This document shows, piece after piece, positions 1 through 12,416 of a stretch of 64,000 bases of DNA (the stretch's first letter is position 1; every line of letters begins with the position of its first letter). The translations under genes and the position numbers were made by a program. The notes below the pieces were generated by a model. That model searched no databases, was not told where the DNA came from, and saw only the letters and a list, made by a program, of their open reading frames with translations. Origin of the DNA: Toxoplasma gondii ME49 (Eukaryota > Apicomplexa > Conoidasida > Eucoccidiorida > Sarcocystidae); NCBI RefSeq assembly GCF_000006565.2, contig NC_031478.1, positions 4,860,212-4,924,211 on the forward strand, read 5' to 3'.

Positions 1-3000
1 CGCGGAACTTCCTCGTCCTTCTGGGAGGCACTCATCTTCTCACATTCTCTCTCTGCTGCCGTTGGCTCTCCCTCGGGGCGCTCGCCTTCGGCCGCCCTCG
101 CAGACAAAGTCGTTGCCTCCCTCGGAGTCTCTGACCCTGTCTGCGGCACCGGCGCGCTCGCCTCCACAGCGGAGACACAGGAGACTGCGCCGGGCCGCGG
201 CTTCTTCACGGGCCCCGAAGGTGCCGAAGCGTCAAATGCGGACGAAAAGAAGGTCCTGTTCGCGCTGATCGCAGGGGAGGGCAGCGGCAGGCACCGAAGC
301 GCGAACGATCCGAAGTGTCTGCTTGTCTCCTCGTTGCTTACGTCATGCAGAGCGAGGCCGTACGCCACGGGGTCCGTGCCTTCGAGTGTCTCCCAAACTG
401 TCTCTGCGCCAGGAACGTCTCCACCCCACACTGTCCCCACTCGCGCGATCGCGACGGGAGATTCGCCCGGAGGCGCCTTGCCTGTTCGCGCTCCCGCCGC
501 GGCCGACCTAGACCCTAGAACAGAGTCCACCAGCGAGGAAATGTTCTTCCGAGAATCTCCACTCACACTTTTGGAAACCCCGCGAGGCGTGTAGAGCAAC
601 GCATGCGTCCCCAGCTCCGCAGCAAGCGCGATAAGCAGCTGCAGCCGACGCGGGAGAGGAAGCGCGTGATCGTAGGATCCATGAGGCTTCGTCTCTTTCG
701 AAAGCCCCAAGGCCAGTGCTTCCTGAGGGGCATCCCCGCATTTCTCTTTGACTCCGAGAGAAGCTCGAGAAGGCCTAGAGAGAAGGGACGACAGAGCCTG
801 GACCAGAAAGCGCGACGAACCGAAGACGCCGTTTCGCGGATAGGCCGAGCCTCCACTTCGCTCTTCTCGATGTCGTTGGACGCCTTCCAAGAACTGGTGA
901 AGAGGCGAGAGTCTTTGAATCTTTCTCGAGCTCGAGGAAGCGCGGTGGTAGCTATCTCCCAGCAGCCGCGAGCACCAGAGCGCGAGATCGTGAGCGAAGG
1001 AATTGCCAATAGGGTATTCGGAGAAGACCACGGACATTCTGTCTTTTGCACTTTCGCCCTCCAGTCGCCTGTGCTTCAAAGCAAAAGCGCCTCTCCACTC
1101 TCTTTTTCTTTTCCCTGTCTCTGTCCAGGACGAACCCGCTTCGCCGTCACACTCTGCCCCGTCGCGCAACTCGAAAACAACGACTCTTCTTGCGCATTCT
1201 CTGTCCAGCTCAGTGTGCAAGATCTTCCCCGAGAGACGATGGCTGTCTCCTTCGGTCTCCGGGGTGTCTCCGTTTGTCTCTTTGCGCGCGCAGTCGCCAG
1301 CTCGGACCGACTGGTTCACGGCGCTCTCAAGATGACGGCAGACCTGGGGAGGGAGGAGCGCGTGGAAGAATCTCGACGGCGGCTTGTCGACTAGGGGCGC
1401 GAACGCGCCGGACGCCAGACTCTCCCTGACGCTCTGTGAGAAGAGCGGGGGTCCGGGCGAGAAAGAGGAGACTGCTCGCCCTCCAGGTAGGGGATGGCGG
1501 GGACGGAGGGGGTAGAAGTTCTCCTGGAAGGTCGGGTGCCTGCGGATGTGTTTGTAGTATTGCTGGAGAAGAAGAACAAGCATCGGATGTCGCTGCGTTC
1601 GGGGCTGAGTGACCATTTTCCTCAAGTGCGCGCGCAAGAGGAGGTACTGTTCCCGGCACTCTGCAGGGGACCGAAGTCGGGAAACGGCAGACGAGGCCAT
1701 GGCGTCTCCGAGTGAAACGAGAGAGACACCCTGAGGCGAGAAAAAAGACGGTTTACGGCCTCCGTCGCTTCCCGCCAGTGCATTCGCCAGCCACGTTCCA
1801 GAGTTACTCAGAGTAGTCGCTACCAGGTCCCAGTTTACCGACCGCGACGAGTACGTCAACACAGACGGGATGGGCAACTTCTCGCTCTGACTGTCTGTTC
1901 CTTTCTTCGCTCCGGTCTGCCAGTCTTCAGACCTTGCGCCCGCGTCCGTGCGACCCGCCTCGCCGTCCTTCTCTGCAGCCGTCGACGCCCTTTCCAGTTC
2001 CACCTCCTCTCTCTCGACGGCCGCGAGAAGAGAGAGCAGTCTTCCCTTCTTGCTCCAGGAAGCCAGAGCATGCTTCAGAGTTCTCTTGCGCGCAACAACA
2101 GTCGAGTTTTGAGCTCCACTCTCTTCTTCGACCGCCTTTTCTCCGAGTCGCCGACGCTGGAGAAGATGCCTAAGGCCCGCGACCACTCGCAGTCTTCGCT
2201 TCTTTGCCTCTGCACTTCGATGCAGAGACGCGACGAGGCGAGATCGGTGCGATCCAAACGGTATGTAGTGAGGATTCGGTTGCCCGAACTTTTTCACAAG
2301 AGCGAGGAGCATTGCACTCTCATTCAAGTCCCACTGTGGATGCGGACGGGCTCCGGCCCGCGCCCCAGACGCTCCCAACGTCCCCCCGGAAAGGCCCCCC
2401 GTGCAGACTCCTGCGCCGCGTTGGGCTCCAAACTCGTCCCGAGCCCGAGAAAGAGACGCGCCCGCGCCCTGTGGGCCCTTCGCGTGCATCCCCCCTGGGC
2501 CAGGAGGCACTAGGTGCCGGCCCCGAGACACCGCAGTCGCGCCCGGCGCTTGGGCTCCAGGCGCGGGCCCGCCCAGTGGCGCCCGGCCAGGGCCCACGGG
2601 CGCGTACCCCGGGAACGCCCCTGGGGGGTACCCAGCCGGGAAGGTCGTCTTCGGCAGGTACGGCGAAGAGAAGAGGGGGGGCCGTTGGCCGGCTTCCGCT
2701 GCAAACAGACGCTCCGACAGAGAAGGATCGTTTCCCTTGCAGCCTCGTGCTTGGTGGCGGGCGTATGCCGCGCTTGACGCCTGCCCCGCATGCAAATACG
2801 GATAGGAGGCGAGGCCGTGCTCTGCGCCTGTCTCTCCAGGCCTGCTCGGATCGTCGACGCGACCCCGGTCTGCCCCGGGGCCTCCAGGGTGATACAGGCC
2901 CGGCGCGGACGGAGACAGGTGACTTGCCTGCAATGAAAGAGAGCGGGAAACACTCATTATGACGTCAAACTGCATGTTCTTCGAGACAGGAGAAAAGCAT

Positions 3001-6000
3001 TGTTCTCGGGGATAGTAGTGTCCGACTTCGACAACAATCATGCAGTGAAGTTACCGTAGCCTCCGCACAAACCCGGCAGCACAGTTAAAAGACGAGTATC
3101 GCAGAAACGGACCTCAGTGAACGCTACGAGACTATCTCTGTTTAAAGGTGCTGAGTTCACCCATTTTTAATGTCTTCACGTTTTAAAAGATCGTCCATTC
3201 CTCGAAAACTTGTCGCCCGTCTCTCATTACGCATCTACGTAGGCGCCTCAGGTGACGTGACTTGGAAGTTTCTCTTCTCCTTTCTACAAAACATCTCTTG
3301 AACCGGACGGCGAAGAAACGGGACCAACACACCGGATGAGAGCGCATCTGCATTTCTAGCTGCTCTCCGGATCCTGTCTCTTATCTTTCTCGCTTGGTCG
3401 CTTGATTCATCCGGTTTCCTCTCATGAGGAATTCCCCTTCCTTCAATCCACCTCTTTCTTTCCGGACCGACCCTCATATTTTCTCCCCGCGCGTCTGCCA
3501 AGCGACACCTACGTCCTCCTCTCTGCCGTCCTTCAACCTCTCGTCTTGATCGTCTTTCTGCCCGTCTCGGTTCTCCTTGTCTGCGCCCGTGACGCCGGCC
3601 TCTGTCGTGCGGGGTCGGCTGCCCGGCGCGCCGATCGACAAGCCTTCGGACGCAAAGGGGGACGCAGCCTGGAAGACGGGGCCCAGGTACTCCGGGAAAG
3701 CCAAGAGGCCTCGGCCCGCCGGCCCCGGCAGGCCTTGAGCAGCAGTCGACAAGAGAAAGTCTGAACACAAGAGCGCAAACGCCATCGCAACTGTACCGCG
3801 GCTAAAGAGGAACCTGAAGACACCCTGCGGCCAGTATACATCGGCTACGTTCAACGCGTCAAATATGGAGTGCTGTTACCAGTCCTACGAACCGCGCAAC
3901 ATCTCACACTACACACAGCGTTAAGCCGAAAAGGGTCTCCAACTGCCGTAAGAAGTACCTTGACGCGGGTGTCGACTTGCTCCCCACCCCCCCTCACGAA
4001 CAGACTCTGAATATCTCCCCGTAGTCATGCTCAGCATGAACAGCACAACCTGCAGCCAGTTTTACATGCGTCTCATGGAAACCGGAGAACAACCTGCAAG
4101 CGCATGCAAGTTCGGACGTACCCGGTACAAATGGAAATGGCGAGGCGCCACACGCCGGGGAGAAAGGGTCGGCGGCTAGATTCGACAACTCGGCAATGGC
4201 TTCCTCCCATTCTTCATGATCTGCACCGGAAACGAACGAAAAAACAGTCTCAAATGCCTGTCCAAGTCTGAAACGTCCTCTAAGAAGCTCGTCCGATGTT
4301 TCAGCATGCTTCGCCTTCGACCCCGAAGCTTACATGTAGAAGATCTCCGACCATATCTTCGGAGGACACACAAGCCCCGTCCCCTGGGCGACATTCTCTG
4401 ACTCTCGCCCAATTCTCTCCCAAAATATCTGCACCGGAAAAATCTCCGCGGTGAACTGCCGAGAATACGAGAGGCCCACAGTTACGAAATTCCATCTCCA
4501 CATCTCTTGCCCCAATTCACTGTATATACATATATATATATATACTGTATATATATATATATACATATATGCATATATATTTATGCAAATATATATATAT
4601 ATATATATATATATACGCATGTGAGTATAATTGTGGGGATTTATAATTGAGCTGACAAAGCTCACTGCATGTATGAGCAACTATGTAGCTCATTTATGAA
4701 CATTTATACAGATTTCCATGCGTATACGATCAGTGCAATCCATAAGGACGGAGAGCTCTCTCTTCTTTGCTGTCCCGATGTGTCGTCTCTGGAAATCACG
4801 GAAAGATGTCTTTCTGGCGTGGGGACTCTTTTTCGGCTGTTTTGTGTTCCTCTCTCGCTTCCTCGCCTTCCTCTCGTCACCTCCTTCCCCTCTTCAAGTC
4901 GTTGTGATCTCTCACGTTTGAGTGCAGGGATTTGACAGACGTCGAGGCGCCAGTCGGGGGGTCGGAACTCGACGGGGAGGAGATCAGTGAACGCGTTATC
5001 GGTTTTCCTGCTTAGGATGTCCCAGATCGCCGAGAGAGAGACATTCTCCAGCAGCTTCCACGCCGTCCTTCGCCTTCTCTCCTTCCTGGCCAGCCTCGAC
5101 TTGTGTCGAAGCGCGACGCTCGCGGCCGACGCGCCTTCGGCTACGCCTTGCAGAGGCTCGGCGCCGACGTTGGGAGCCTGAGAAACTCCGTCTGCAGAGC
5201 CTGGACGAAGATCGTCGTCGTCTTCGTCTCCTTCATCGTCTCTCTCTCTCGCCGCGCCCACTGCGGGACCCGATGCTGTGCGATCCTCCCGGCCGTCGCT
5301 CGCATCGCCGCTGGAGCCTGACGCACCCGACGAAAGAGGCCCCCAGGCGACCCCGCGTCGGCCGCCGGCCCCTACCTGCCCGGGAGCGCCCAGAGTCTCG
5401 TCGTTGTCGCCCTTGAGGACCTCTTCACCCTTCTGGTCGCGAGCGTCTGCGAGCGGGTCTTCGTGGCACTCAAGAGAGACATCCCGGTGAGCTGGAGACA
5501 GCGGCAACGCATGCGTCCCCAAGCGCCCCGAGCTGCGACTCGCCTTGAGCCTGGACGAGGCTGAGGAGCCCCCGCGGACCTCGCGGGTGCGGCGCGAGAG
5601 GCCCGCAGGGCCTGCGCGATCGGAGAAACCAGAAAAGGCCGCCCCAAGGAAGACGCTGGGAGGCGCATTGGCGAGGATGTCGAAGGTGAGGGGGGCGGCG
5701 AGGTCAAGTGTTTTCTCGTGCTGCAGATAGATCCAGTCTGAGAGGGAGACCGGGTCTGAAGCGCTGACATCCAAGGAAGAGTCCGCGTCGAAGCTCGACA
5801 GGCAAGCCCCGTCGTCGGATTCCCCAAAGAGTCCGGGGCCTCTCAGTCCCGAGGCGCCGAAAGTGGGGGACGGAAGCGAATGGAGGAGAAGCGAGGGGGC
5901 ATGTCTCAGCTCCTCGTCCGCACCGAGAAGCGCCGCAGACGCGAGGTATTCTCGCTTCGACCAGACGCCCTCGGAGAGGTAACACAGTTGACAGGTGCAG

Positions 6001-8189
6001 TGCCGGGGCTTCTCTGCTTCGCCGTCGACAGACAGAAGGCCCGGAGGCGAAGACGCGCCTGCTGTAGGGTGAGAAGAGACGTCCGGGTCGGCTCCGAAAG
6101 GCACACCTGCCCCCTTGTCTCGTTCACCCTCGGTTTTCTCTCCGCGGCAGAAGCAGCAGGTGCAAGCTCCCGGGACACCCCAGCTCGCCGCGCCGCCGGC
6201 CCGGCCAGCTCCCTCTGCTTCGTTCTTCTCGGTGCCGCGCCCCGCAGTGTCTTTCCCCACAGGAGACGCGCCCGCAGCAGGAGCGGAGACGCCGTCTAGG
6301 CCGCCAGGCGAGGAGCCCGGCAAAGGCAGCGAAGAGGACCAAGTGGTACTGACGGAATGCACAGGCGAGTCGACCTCTCGGGAAGCGCTTGTGATGCTGC
6401 CAGCGGAGGGCGAGGCCTCAGAAACGCCCGCCGTTAGGCCCAAGTCTCGGCTCGACAGAGGTGTGTCTTCTTCTCTCTTCTCCTCCTTCTTCTTGTCCCG
6501 CGGGCCATCGCCGCGCGCGTCTCTCGCGCAAGGCAAAAGAATCGACGAAGAGCCGGATAAGAGCGGCGCAAAGGACGGAAGCAAGCCGTCTCGTCCTTCG
6601 CTGTCCCCGGGGCCCCGACGCAGAGGCGTCTCTCTCCTCAGACGCACAAAGGGAGACTGTCTCTGTTCCTCTATGCCGCGGGCGACGGTGTCCAACAGAA
6701 AGGCGTGGAGCGAGGGCGAGAGAGGCAGAAAGCCGTCCTCCAGGGACGCGTCCAGAGTGGCCTCGTCTGTCGCGCTCTTTCGACGATGCGCGCGTGCAGA
6801 CGGCCGGGGTGACGCGTCCTCTCTGAGGCCCGATTCGAGCGCGGATTTCCGCGGCGACATGCACCCGTTGTCTTCTTCATCGGATTTGTCCTGCGGCCTC
6901 GGAATCGCAGCGCAGTCCTCCGTCTGGTTCTCGTCTTCTTTTACCTTCTCTCCACCCTCGTCGGCCTGAATGCGCTGCCCTCTATTCGGGAGCTCCGCGG
7001 CGCCGTCCTCGCCGACCCCCTCGCCGGTTGTCGAGCCCTCTCCAGCGTCTCCTTCTGCGCCTTTCTTCCTCTTCTCCTGCTTCGCCTCCTCCCTGGACTT
7101 GTCTTCCTCACTCTTGACCTGTCTCCTCTCCTCCTTCTTCTCGCGCTTCTTCTCACCGGAGCCACGGTCCAGGCCTCCGTCCGCGCCCCACGGCTGCGGG
7201 CCTCGCTGGCCCAACGCGCCCGAGCCGACGAACAGGCAGCGATCTTCGGCGGGGCACACAGACAAGGGATTGTCGCTCAAAAAGAACAGAGACCCAAGCT
7301 TTCCTCGGACCTGTGGGGACAGCAGCGCTGCCGCTTGGTTCCGAACCTGCGCGCGCAGCAGCGCCGCTTTCGCCTCGAGGTCCGCGGTTGCGCCCGCGCG
7401 GGGCGAGGAGACACCAGAGACGCTGCACGCAGTGTCTCCGTCTCCTCCCGGAGTTGTCCTCTCGCCGGAGGCGAGGAACGCGGGGCGACACCTCCTCCGC
7501 AAGAGTGACAGCCGCAGGTTGGGCGCAGACGCGGTCGGAGGCAGCGAGGCGCAACAGGGCTGGAGCGCAGGGGGAATGAGGCCCGGCTCGACTTGGCTGA
7601 CGGCTCCCAGCCAGACAGCCTGGACGGCCGAGGCGATGGGTGCGGCCAAGAAACGCCGTTCTTCGCGCTTCTTCCGGAGCTCGAGCCACCGGGCTCGCGC
7701 AGCGACGAGGCCTCCCACCCGCCCCGCAGCGGCCATCTTCCACCGCCTCTCTTGGTAGAAGTCTCTCGCCAGCCAGTTTTCCTCCTGCCTCAGAAAGGCC
7801 CTGTGGGGCCTCACATTGAGACTGACGAGACTCGGCACCGCGGCCGGAGACGCGGGCACCGACGCGAGCGGCAAGAGACACGAAGGCTGAAGCCCCCCCA
7901 GAAACGAGTAGCCAGGAGACACTTCGTAGCCAGAGGCGAAGGCGCCCTCGGCGAGCTCTGGGTCGCGCCGCGGCGCAGCGTCTCCGCGCCCGCATGCTGC
8001 ACCCAGAGACATAAGGGGCGAGGTGTCGCCGGGGAGGAGACAACCGGCCGGCACTGCCTCGGGGAAGTCCCCGCACTCGCGCGCCATCCCCGCCCCGGGA
8101 GGAAGCCCCAGAGGAGACACCATCTGCGGGGTGTCTCCGAGAGTCCGAAACGTGGCTGAGCCTTTCACAGCGCCTCCGCCCACAGTCAT
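1..8189 (-). CDS. Large HSA + SANT domain protein, Eaf1-like NuA4 scaffold candidate (partial, runs off left edge)
   Basis: Five phase-compatible exons are visible: 8189-4881, 4455-4334, 4267-4122, 3760-3513 and 2927-1, giving about 2,250 residues with no stop in the last exon. The first ATG of the long frame is at 8189. Around residues 130-190 lies an HSA-type segment (core DFYQERRWKMAAA). In the last exon a SANT/Myb-like fold appears in pieces: WDLNESAMLLALVKKFG near 2338-2285, VNWDLVATTL near 1845-1815 and RSPAECREQYL near 1680-1645. HSA followed by SANT with no SNF2 ATPase between them is the architecture of Eaf1/Vid21, the scaffold of NuA4 histone acetyltransferase. Most other sequence is low-complexity and charged or Gly/Pro/Ser rich. 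The exon 1 donor is the least certain border: a GTGAGA at 4915 also exists but needs a different acceptor. That all exons belong to one gene is inferred from phase. The Eaf1 identity is inference; an EP400/SWR1-related protein is the alternative. Confidence 0.72.
4521..4614. repeat. (TA)n microsatellite in intron 1 of the HSA/SANT gene
   Basis: About 90 bases of TA/CATA-type repeat with interruptions, directly upstream (minus-strand sense) of the acceptor at 4456. Confidence 0.9.
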
Positions 8190-11100
8190 TGAAGGGTATC
8201 GCGCGATTCCACTGTGCAATCGAGTTCCGTCGCAGTCGCTTGCTGACAAATCGACAAGCACGGTCGCTTCTCAAGGATTTCTTGCGAGGCAAATCCCTCC
8301 TGCTTCCTCGACTTGCGGCGTTTGGGTCCCAGAGGGGAGTCTTGATGCTAACTGAGGAGAGGCGTCAACAGAAGACAGAAAGACGAGGAAACGGAAGACG
8401 ACGGATCCACGCAGCGAGACTCCTGGGCCTCGAGCTGCGGCGGACGCTCAAGAACCGGCAAGACGACAGCGACACGGGAGAGTTGACGAAGAAGGGAGAG
8501 AACTGCGCGCCAAGACAAGAAAAGGAACTGCGCGTCTTCTTGCAGACAAAAACGACAACGGCGCTCTGCACGTGATGGTCCAGCTAGACCAACTTGGGCG
8601 CATGCGCGCATGCAGCGATGACGACGAAATGGCGAGAAAGGCCCGGAAGCGGCAAGGGGGGCGACAGGAAACTGAGAGAGACGGAGCGAGCAGCCAGAAG
8701 AGCTGAGCAAGTCGACGCCAAAGGAGACTACAGGACGGTGAACGAACAAGAGAAAGAGCGAGGGTCCAGCTCTCGATTCCTCCGGAGAGAAGGCCGACAG
8801 CAAACCTGCCTGGAGAAATTCACTGAAAGCCAGAAGGCACGCTGCCGCTTTTCCATGAAAGTTGGAACTCAGCAAGACACCGGAACACGGTGCGTTCGCG
8901 AATGCATGGATATTCAGACGAGCGTGAAGCGCTCTGCAGATGTATGTTCGATTGCTGTGTCTACATACACATACAGAAAGAGATGCGCATACATGCAAAT
9001 GCACAGATATGCAAAATGATGAATAAAATATCCGACAGTGAAGATGTATCCATATACGTAAAAAACAGTGCTGTACACGGCTTATACAAGTAGAGCACAT
9101 GAAAATATGCAGATGGGTCTGCAGCTGAAAGAGAGTCCCCGGAGTTGAAGGAGCGCTACAAGTGAATGGAAGAAATCCACATTCCAGAGAGTCGACAACC
9201 CGCCAGCGGAGTCACCAAACTTGCTTCAGCTTAGGAAAGAAGCGTCTTTGTCAAGAACACTGGGGCCAAGAGAAAGATCTTTTCTGAGGAAAGCCAGCCG
9301 AGAGAGAGTCTGGGCGCCTGCATCCGCGCCCCACTCGAGAGACGCAGGGGTGGTGGGCGGAGAAGGCCTCCTGGAGGCTGCAAAAGGCCGAGGGAGAACA
9401 AAGGAGAAACGCTCCTGTTTCCCTGTATCCCTGTCGCGCCAGGAAAAACTATCATTGCTTTTCTCTCCTCATCGATGGCAGAGAAGCGCGAAGTGCAGAT
9501 GGCACACAAACGACTGCGTAGGAAGAGGGACAGGCTGTCTCCGCCGGCGACAGCGCCGTCTCCTCGCTTTGTCAGACAGTTTTGCTTACGCGAAGACTGG
9601 CGGTCTTTGCATCTGAACAGACGAGCATCCGGCGTCTGCCAGGGAGCGTCGCCGGGTCTGTCCTTCCGTCTCCCCGAAGCTCTTCCTGACTCTCTCTCTC
9701 TCGTTCACTCGCGGCGTTCCTTGAAGGTCCGTTCACTCTGCTTGCACAGGGAGGCCGTTCGAGCTGTTTGACCCTCCCTCTCGGGATTTTTGTTCTGGGG
9801 CGCGGGAGTCGCCCCGCAAGCCTTTCATCTTGACCTCCGCGACGGAGACAGAGGAGACAGGCGGCAGCGACAGGCGCCAAACACGATCGCAGGCAGAGCT
9901 ACCTGAGAAGTTCCTCGGCCTCCGAGAAGCGCCGCGCCTGCTCGCAGAGTCGAGCGTCCGATGAACGGCGAGACCTTCGAGGGAGAGAAGAACTCTGGGT
10001 CTCCACGGCTCGCGTCCGAGCAGGTGGCTCGAAACGCCGGCGAGAGGAGACGAGAAGGCGGCAGAACGCGACTCTCCGGCCGATTGTCCGGAGAAGCATA
10101 CGAGGCTCGACGCCAGCCGGAAAAACTCGGTGACGAAGGTGGAGAAGCACGAAGAAAAAGTCCGCGCGTTCGTTTCAAGACTGCTGCGCGCGTGTGTGTG
10201 TGTGTGGAGCTACCTACAGAAGAGAAAAACGAAACACCAGGAGGGGCGAACAGAAGAAGCCGGCAAAGAACGAAACGAGAAGTCGAGGGTGGACGGGCGG
10301 GGCGGGAGAACGCAGCCAAAAAGAGCGCGCTCTCGGGAGCTTTCGAAAAGCCACGCGTTTTTGCTCGACCAACACCGCAGAAACGAAAAGCCGAGAGCGC
10401 GTCGGGATCAAGTTGCCTTTTTCCGCGAAAGAGAGAGACGGCGAACGATCACGGCGAGACACAAAGGAGACTTCCTGCTTCCTCCGCAGAATCGAAAAAA
10501 ACCGCCAATGGACACGTGGAGACGAGGAAAGAAAATTCTTCCTCGCTCTCTCTCCGGGGAGAGACAAACTGCCGATTCTTTTTTCGTCGGTGTACGCTGA
10601 AGACGCTTCTTCCCCGTCTTCTTCTTTTCCCTCAACTTTTCTCCGTCTCTCTAAGAAGCGAAAACGCGACGGTTCCGGGAGAAGACGCCCGCGGAAAATC
10701 TCGTGCGAGCGCGAAAGGTCGGAAAGCAAGAAACGCGTGAAAAAGTCCGAACAAAGCTCGTTTCCACACAACCCCTTGCTTTCTCGTGAAGGAATCTGTC
10801 TTCCTCTTCTTCGTCTATAAGCCGATCCCGTGCTGAAGGGGCAAGGAGAGTGGCGCCCGAAAAGCCGCTCACGCGCTGCGAGCGGCGCTCTCCGAGATGA
10901 GAAAGTTTGGAGAGCGTGAGAGCGGCCGTCGCAGAGAAGCAGGGAACAAACAAGACTTTTCTCCGGACAAGAGACGGTTCGAAACTCTGCTGAAACGACG
11001 ACCTTCCTTTTCTGGAGCTCTCCTCCGTACATCCTTTCGGAGCTGCCGAGACACACACGCTCAGACTCATAAAACCACCACTGACTGACACTGGCACCAG

Positions 11101-11853
11101 TTGGTCAGTCGCCCGCTCGGGCGTCTGTCTTGAGGACGAGAGTGCAGAAGAGATGAGAGAGGAGAGAACGGAGGAAAGGAAGGGACAAAAAGCGAGCGAG
11201 AGAGAGAGAGACAAAATACAAACACACCGAATTGTCGCAAACACACTCGCAGCTCGACCCCCAGGGACCGCACAACGCACTTTTTCACGGCGCGAAAAAG
11301 TCACGGAAAGGAGGGCCGAGAGGAAAGACTGCAGACGCGAGCAGAGGAGACAGGATATTGTTTTCTCTGTGCCGCGACAGGACAATGGAGAGAAAAGAAT
11401 ACTCTCTCTGGGTTCTGCCTTCTTTTCCTCTTCTGTATTCCGGCTTCTCTCGTATGTCGGCCAGCGTTCGTGTCTCCTCTCTGTCCCTGGAAAACTCAGT
11501 CTCTGCAGCACGCGTTTCACTGGCAAGTCTCCAGATGGTACCATACGTGAAAACGAAAAACTCGACATGCGGTTTGACGCTTCGTTTCTTTCAGTAGGTC
11601 GCTTGTCTCCTTGCGCAATCCAGATCCCCTTATCTTCCTGTCCTCTCCCCTCTTTTTCCCCTCTCCCTTCTTTCTCTCGTCGCCTCGTTAGTCGCTTGGT
11701 TCTCTGCTTCCTTTCTGCTGTCAGCCGGATCACACGCTCTGTCTCTCCGTTTAGCGTCTCTCGTTGCTTCGTGTTCTTTCTGCGAATTGCATTTTTTCCT
11801 GGAACTTTCTTCTTTCGCACCTCGTTCTTGTCTCGCATCGTCTTCTCTGCGAA
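8190..11853. promoter_or_regulatory. Shared 5' region between the HSA/SANT gene (-) and the Sm-fold gene (+)
   Basis: No supported coding exon was found in this 3.7 kb. From about 8,200 to 11,100 the plus strand is purine-rich, so the minus strand is pyrimidine-rich, as expected of a long leader for the minus-strand gene. From about 11,380 to 11,853 the plus strand becomes strongly pyrimidine-rich, matching a leader for the plus-strand gene. The switch near 11,100-11,380 is the best guess for the bidirectional promoter. Open frames here are long only because purine-rich sequence lacks stops. A 5' non-coding exon or intron for either gene cannot be excluded. Confidence 0.5.
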
Positions 11854-12368
11854 ATGCAATCTCTCTTCGAGGAAGACTCGTTCGCAGCTTCGTGTCTTCT
11901 TCTGAGGCAGCAGCTCGCCCGCGCGACTTGCAACGAAGGAGGCTCCTTTGACAGATTTTTCCAGCTGCTCTGCGACGCCGTTCCCCTTGCCGGCGGGCAA
12001 ACCGACGATGCCGATGAAATTGTCAAAATTACGCTCAACGACTCGCGAGAACTTCGCGGCAGCCTCCTGGCTCTCGATGCTAGAGGAAATATCCTTCTCC
12101 AGGTACAGTATAAAGTGCCTTTCTCTGCATCCAAGTCTCAGTCCCGCTTCCCCAACACGAAGCCGCAGGACACACAACCTTTCCGATAGCATGCATGCGT
12201 ATGCATATATACATATATTTATATACATTGATTTTAACGTCCATTGCAGTACACATAGATAAATAGATAGATGAATGGGCAGAGAGACATGTGGTGATTC
12301 AGTCACGTCCTTGTGCATATTTCGATACCTCCAGATTTCGATATATCTCTATGCGTACATACATATTC

Positions 12369-12416
<48 letters not shown>

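Noticed and set aside
4917..5000. GTGAGA donor at 4915 as the end of exon 1 of the HSA/SANT gene
   Set aside because: It gives phase 1, which does not fit the strong acceptor at 4456. The GTGACG donor after 4881 fits. Not excluded if a weaker acceptor is used.
9825..11056. Overlapping open frames on both strands in the first divergent interval
   Set aside because: Purine/pyrimidine-rich sequence avoids stops. None has a motif, a good start context or phase-matched splice partners.
10651..12318. A 555-codon open frame on the minus strand
   Set aside because: It is antisense to exon 1 and the pyrimidine-rich leader of the Sm-fold gene. Its composition is the complement of TCT-rich DNA, and it has no domain and no supported start.
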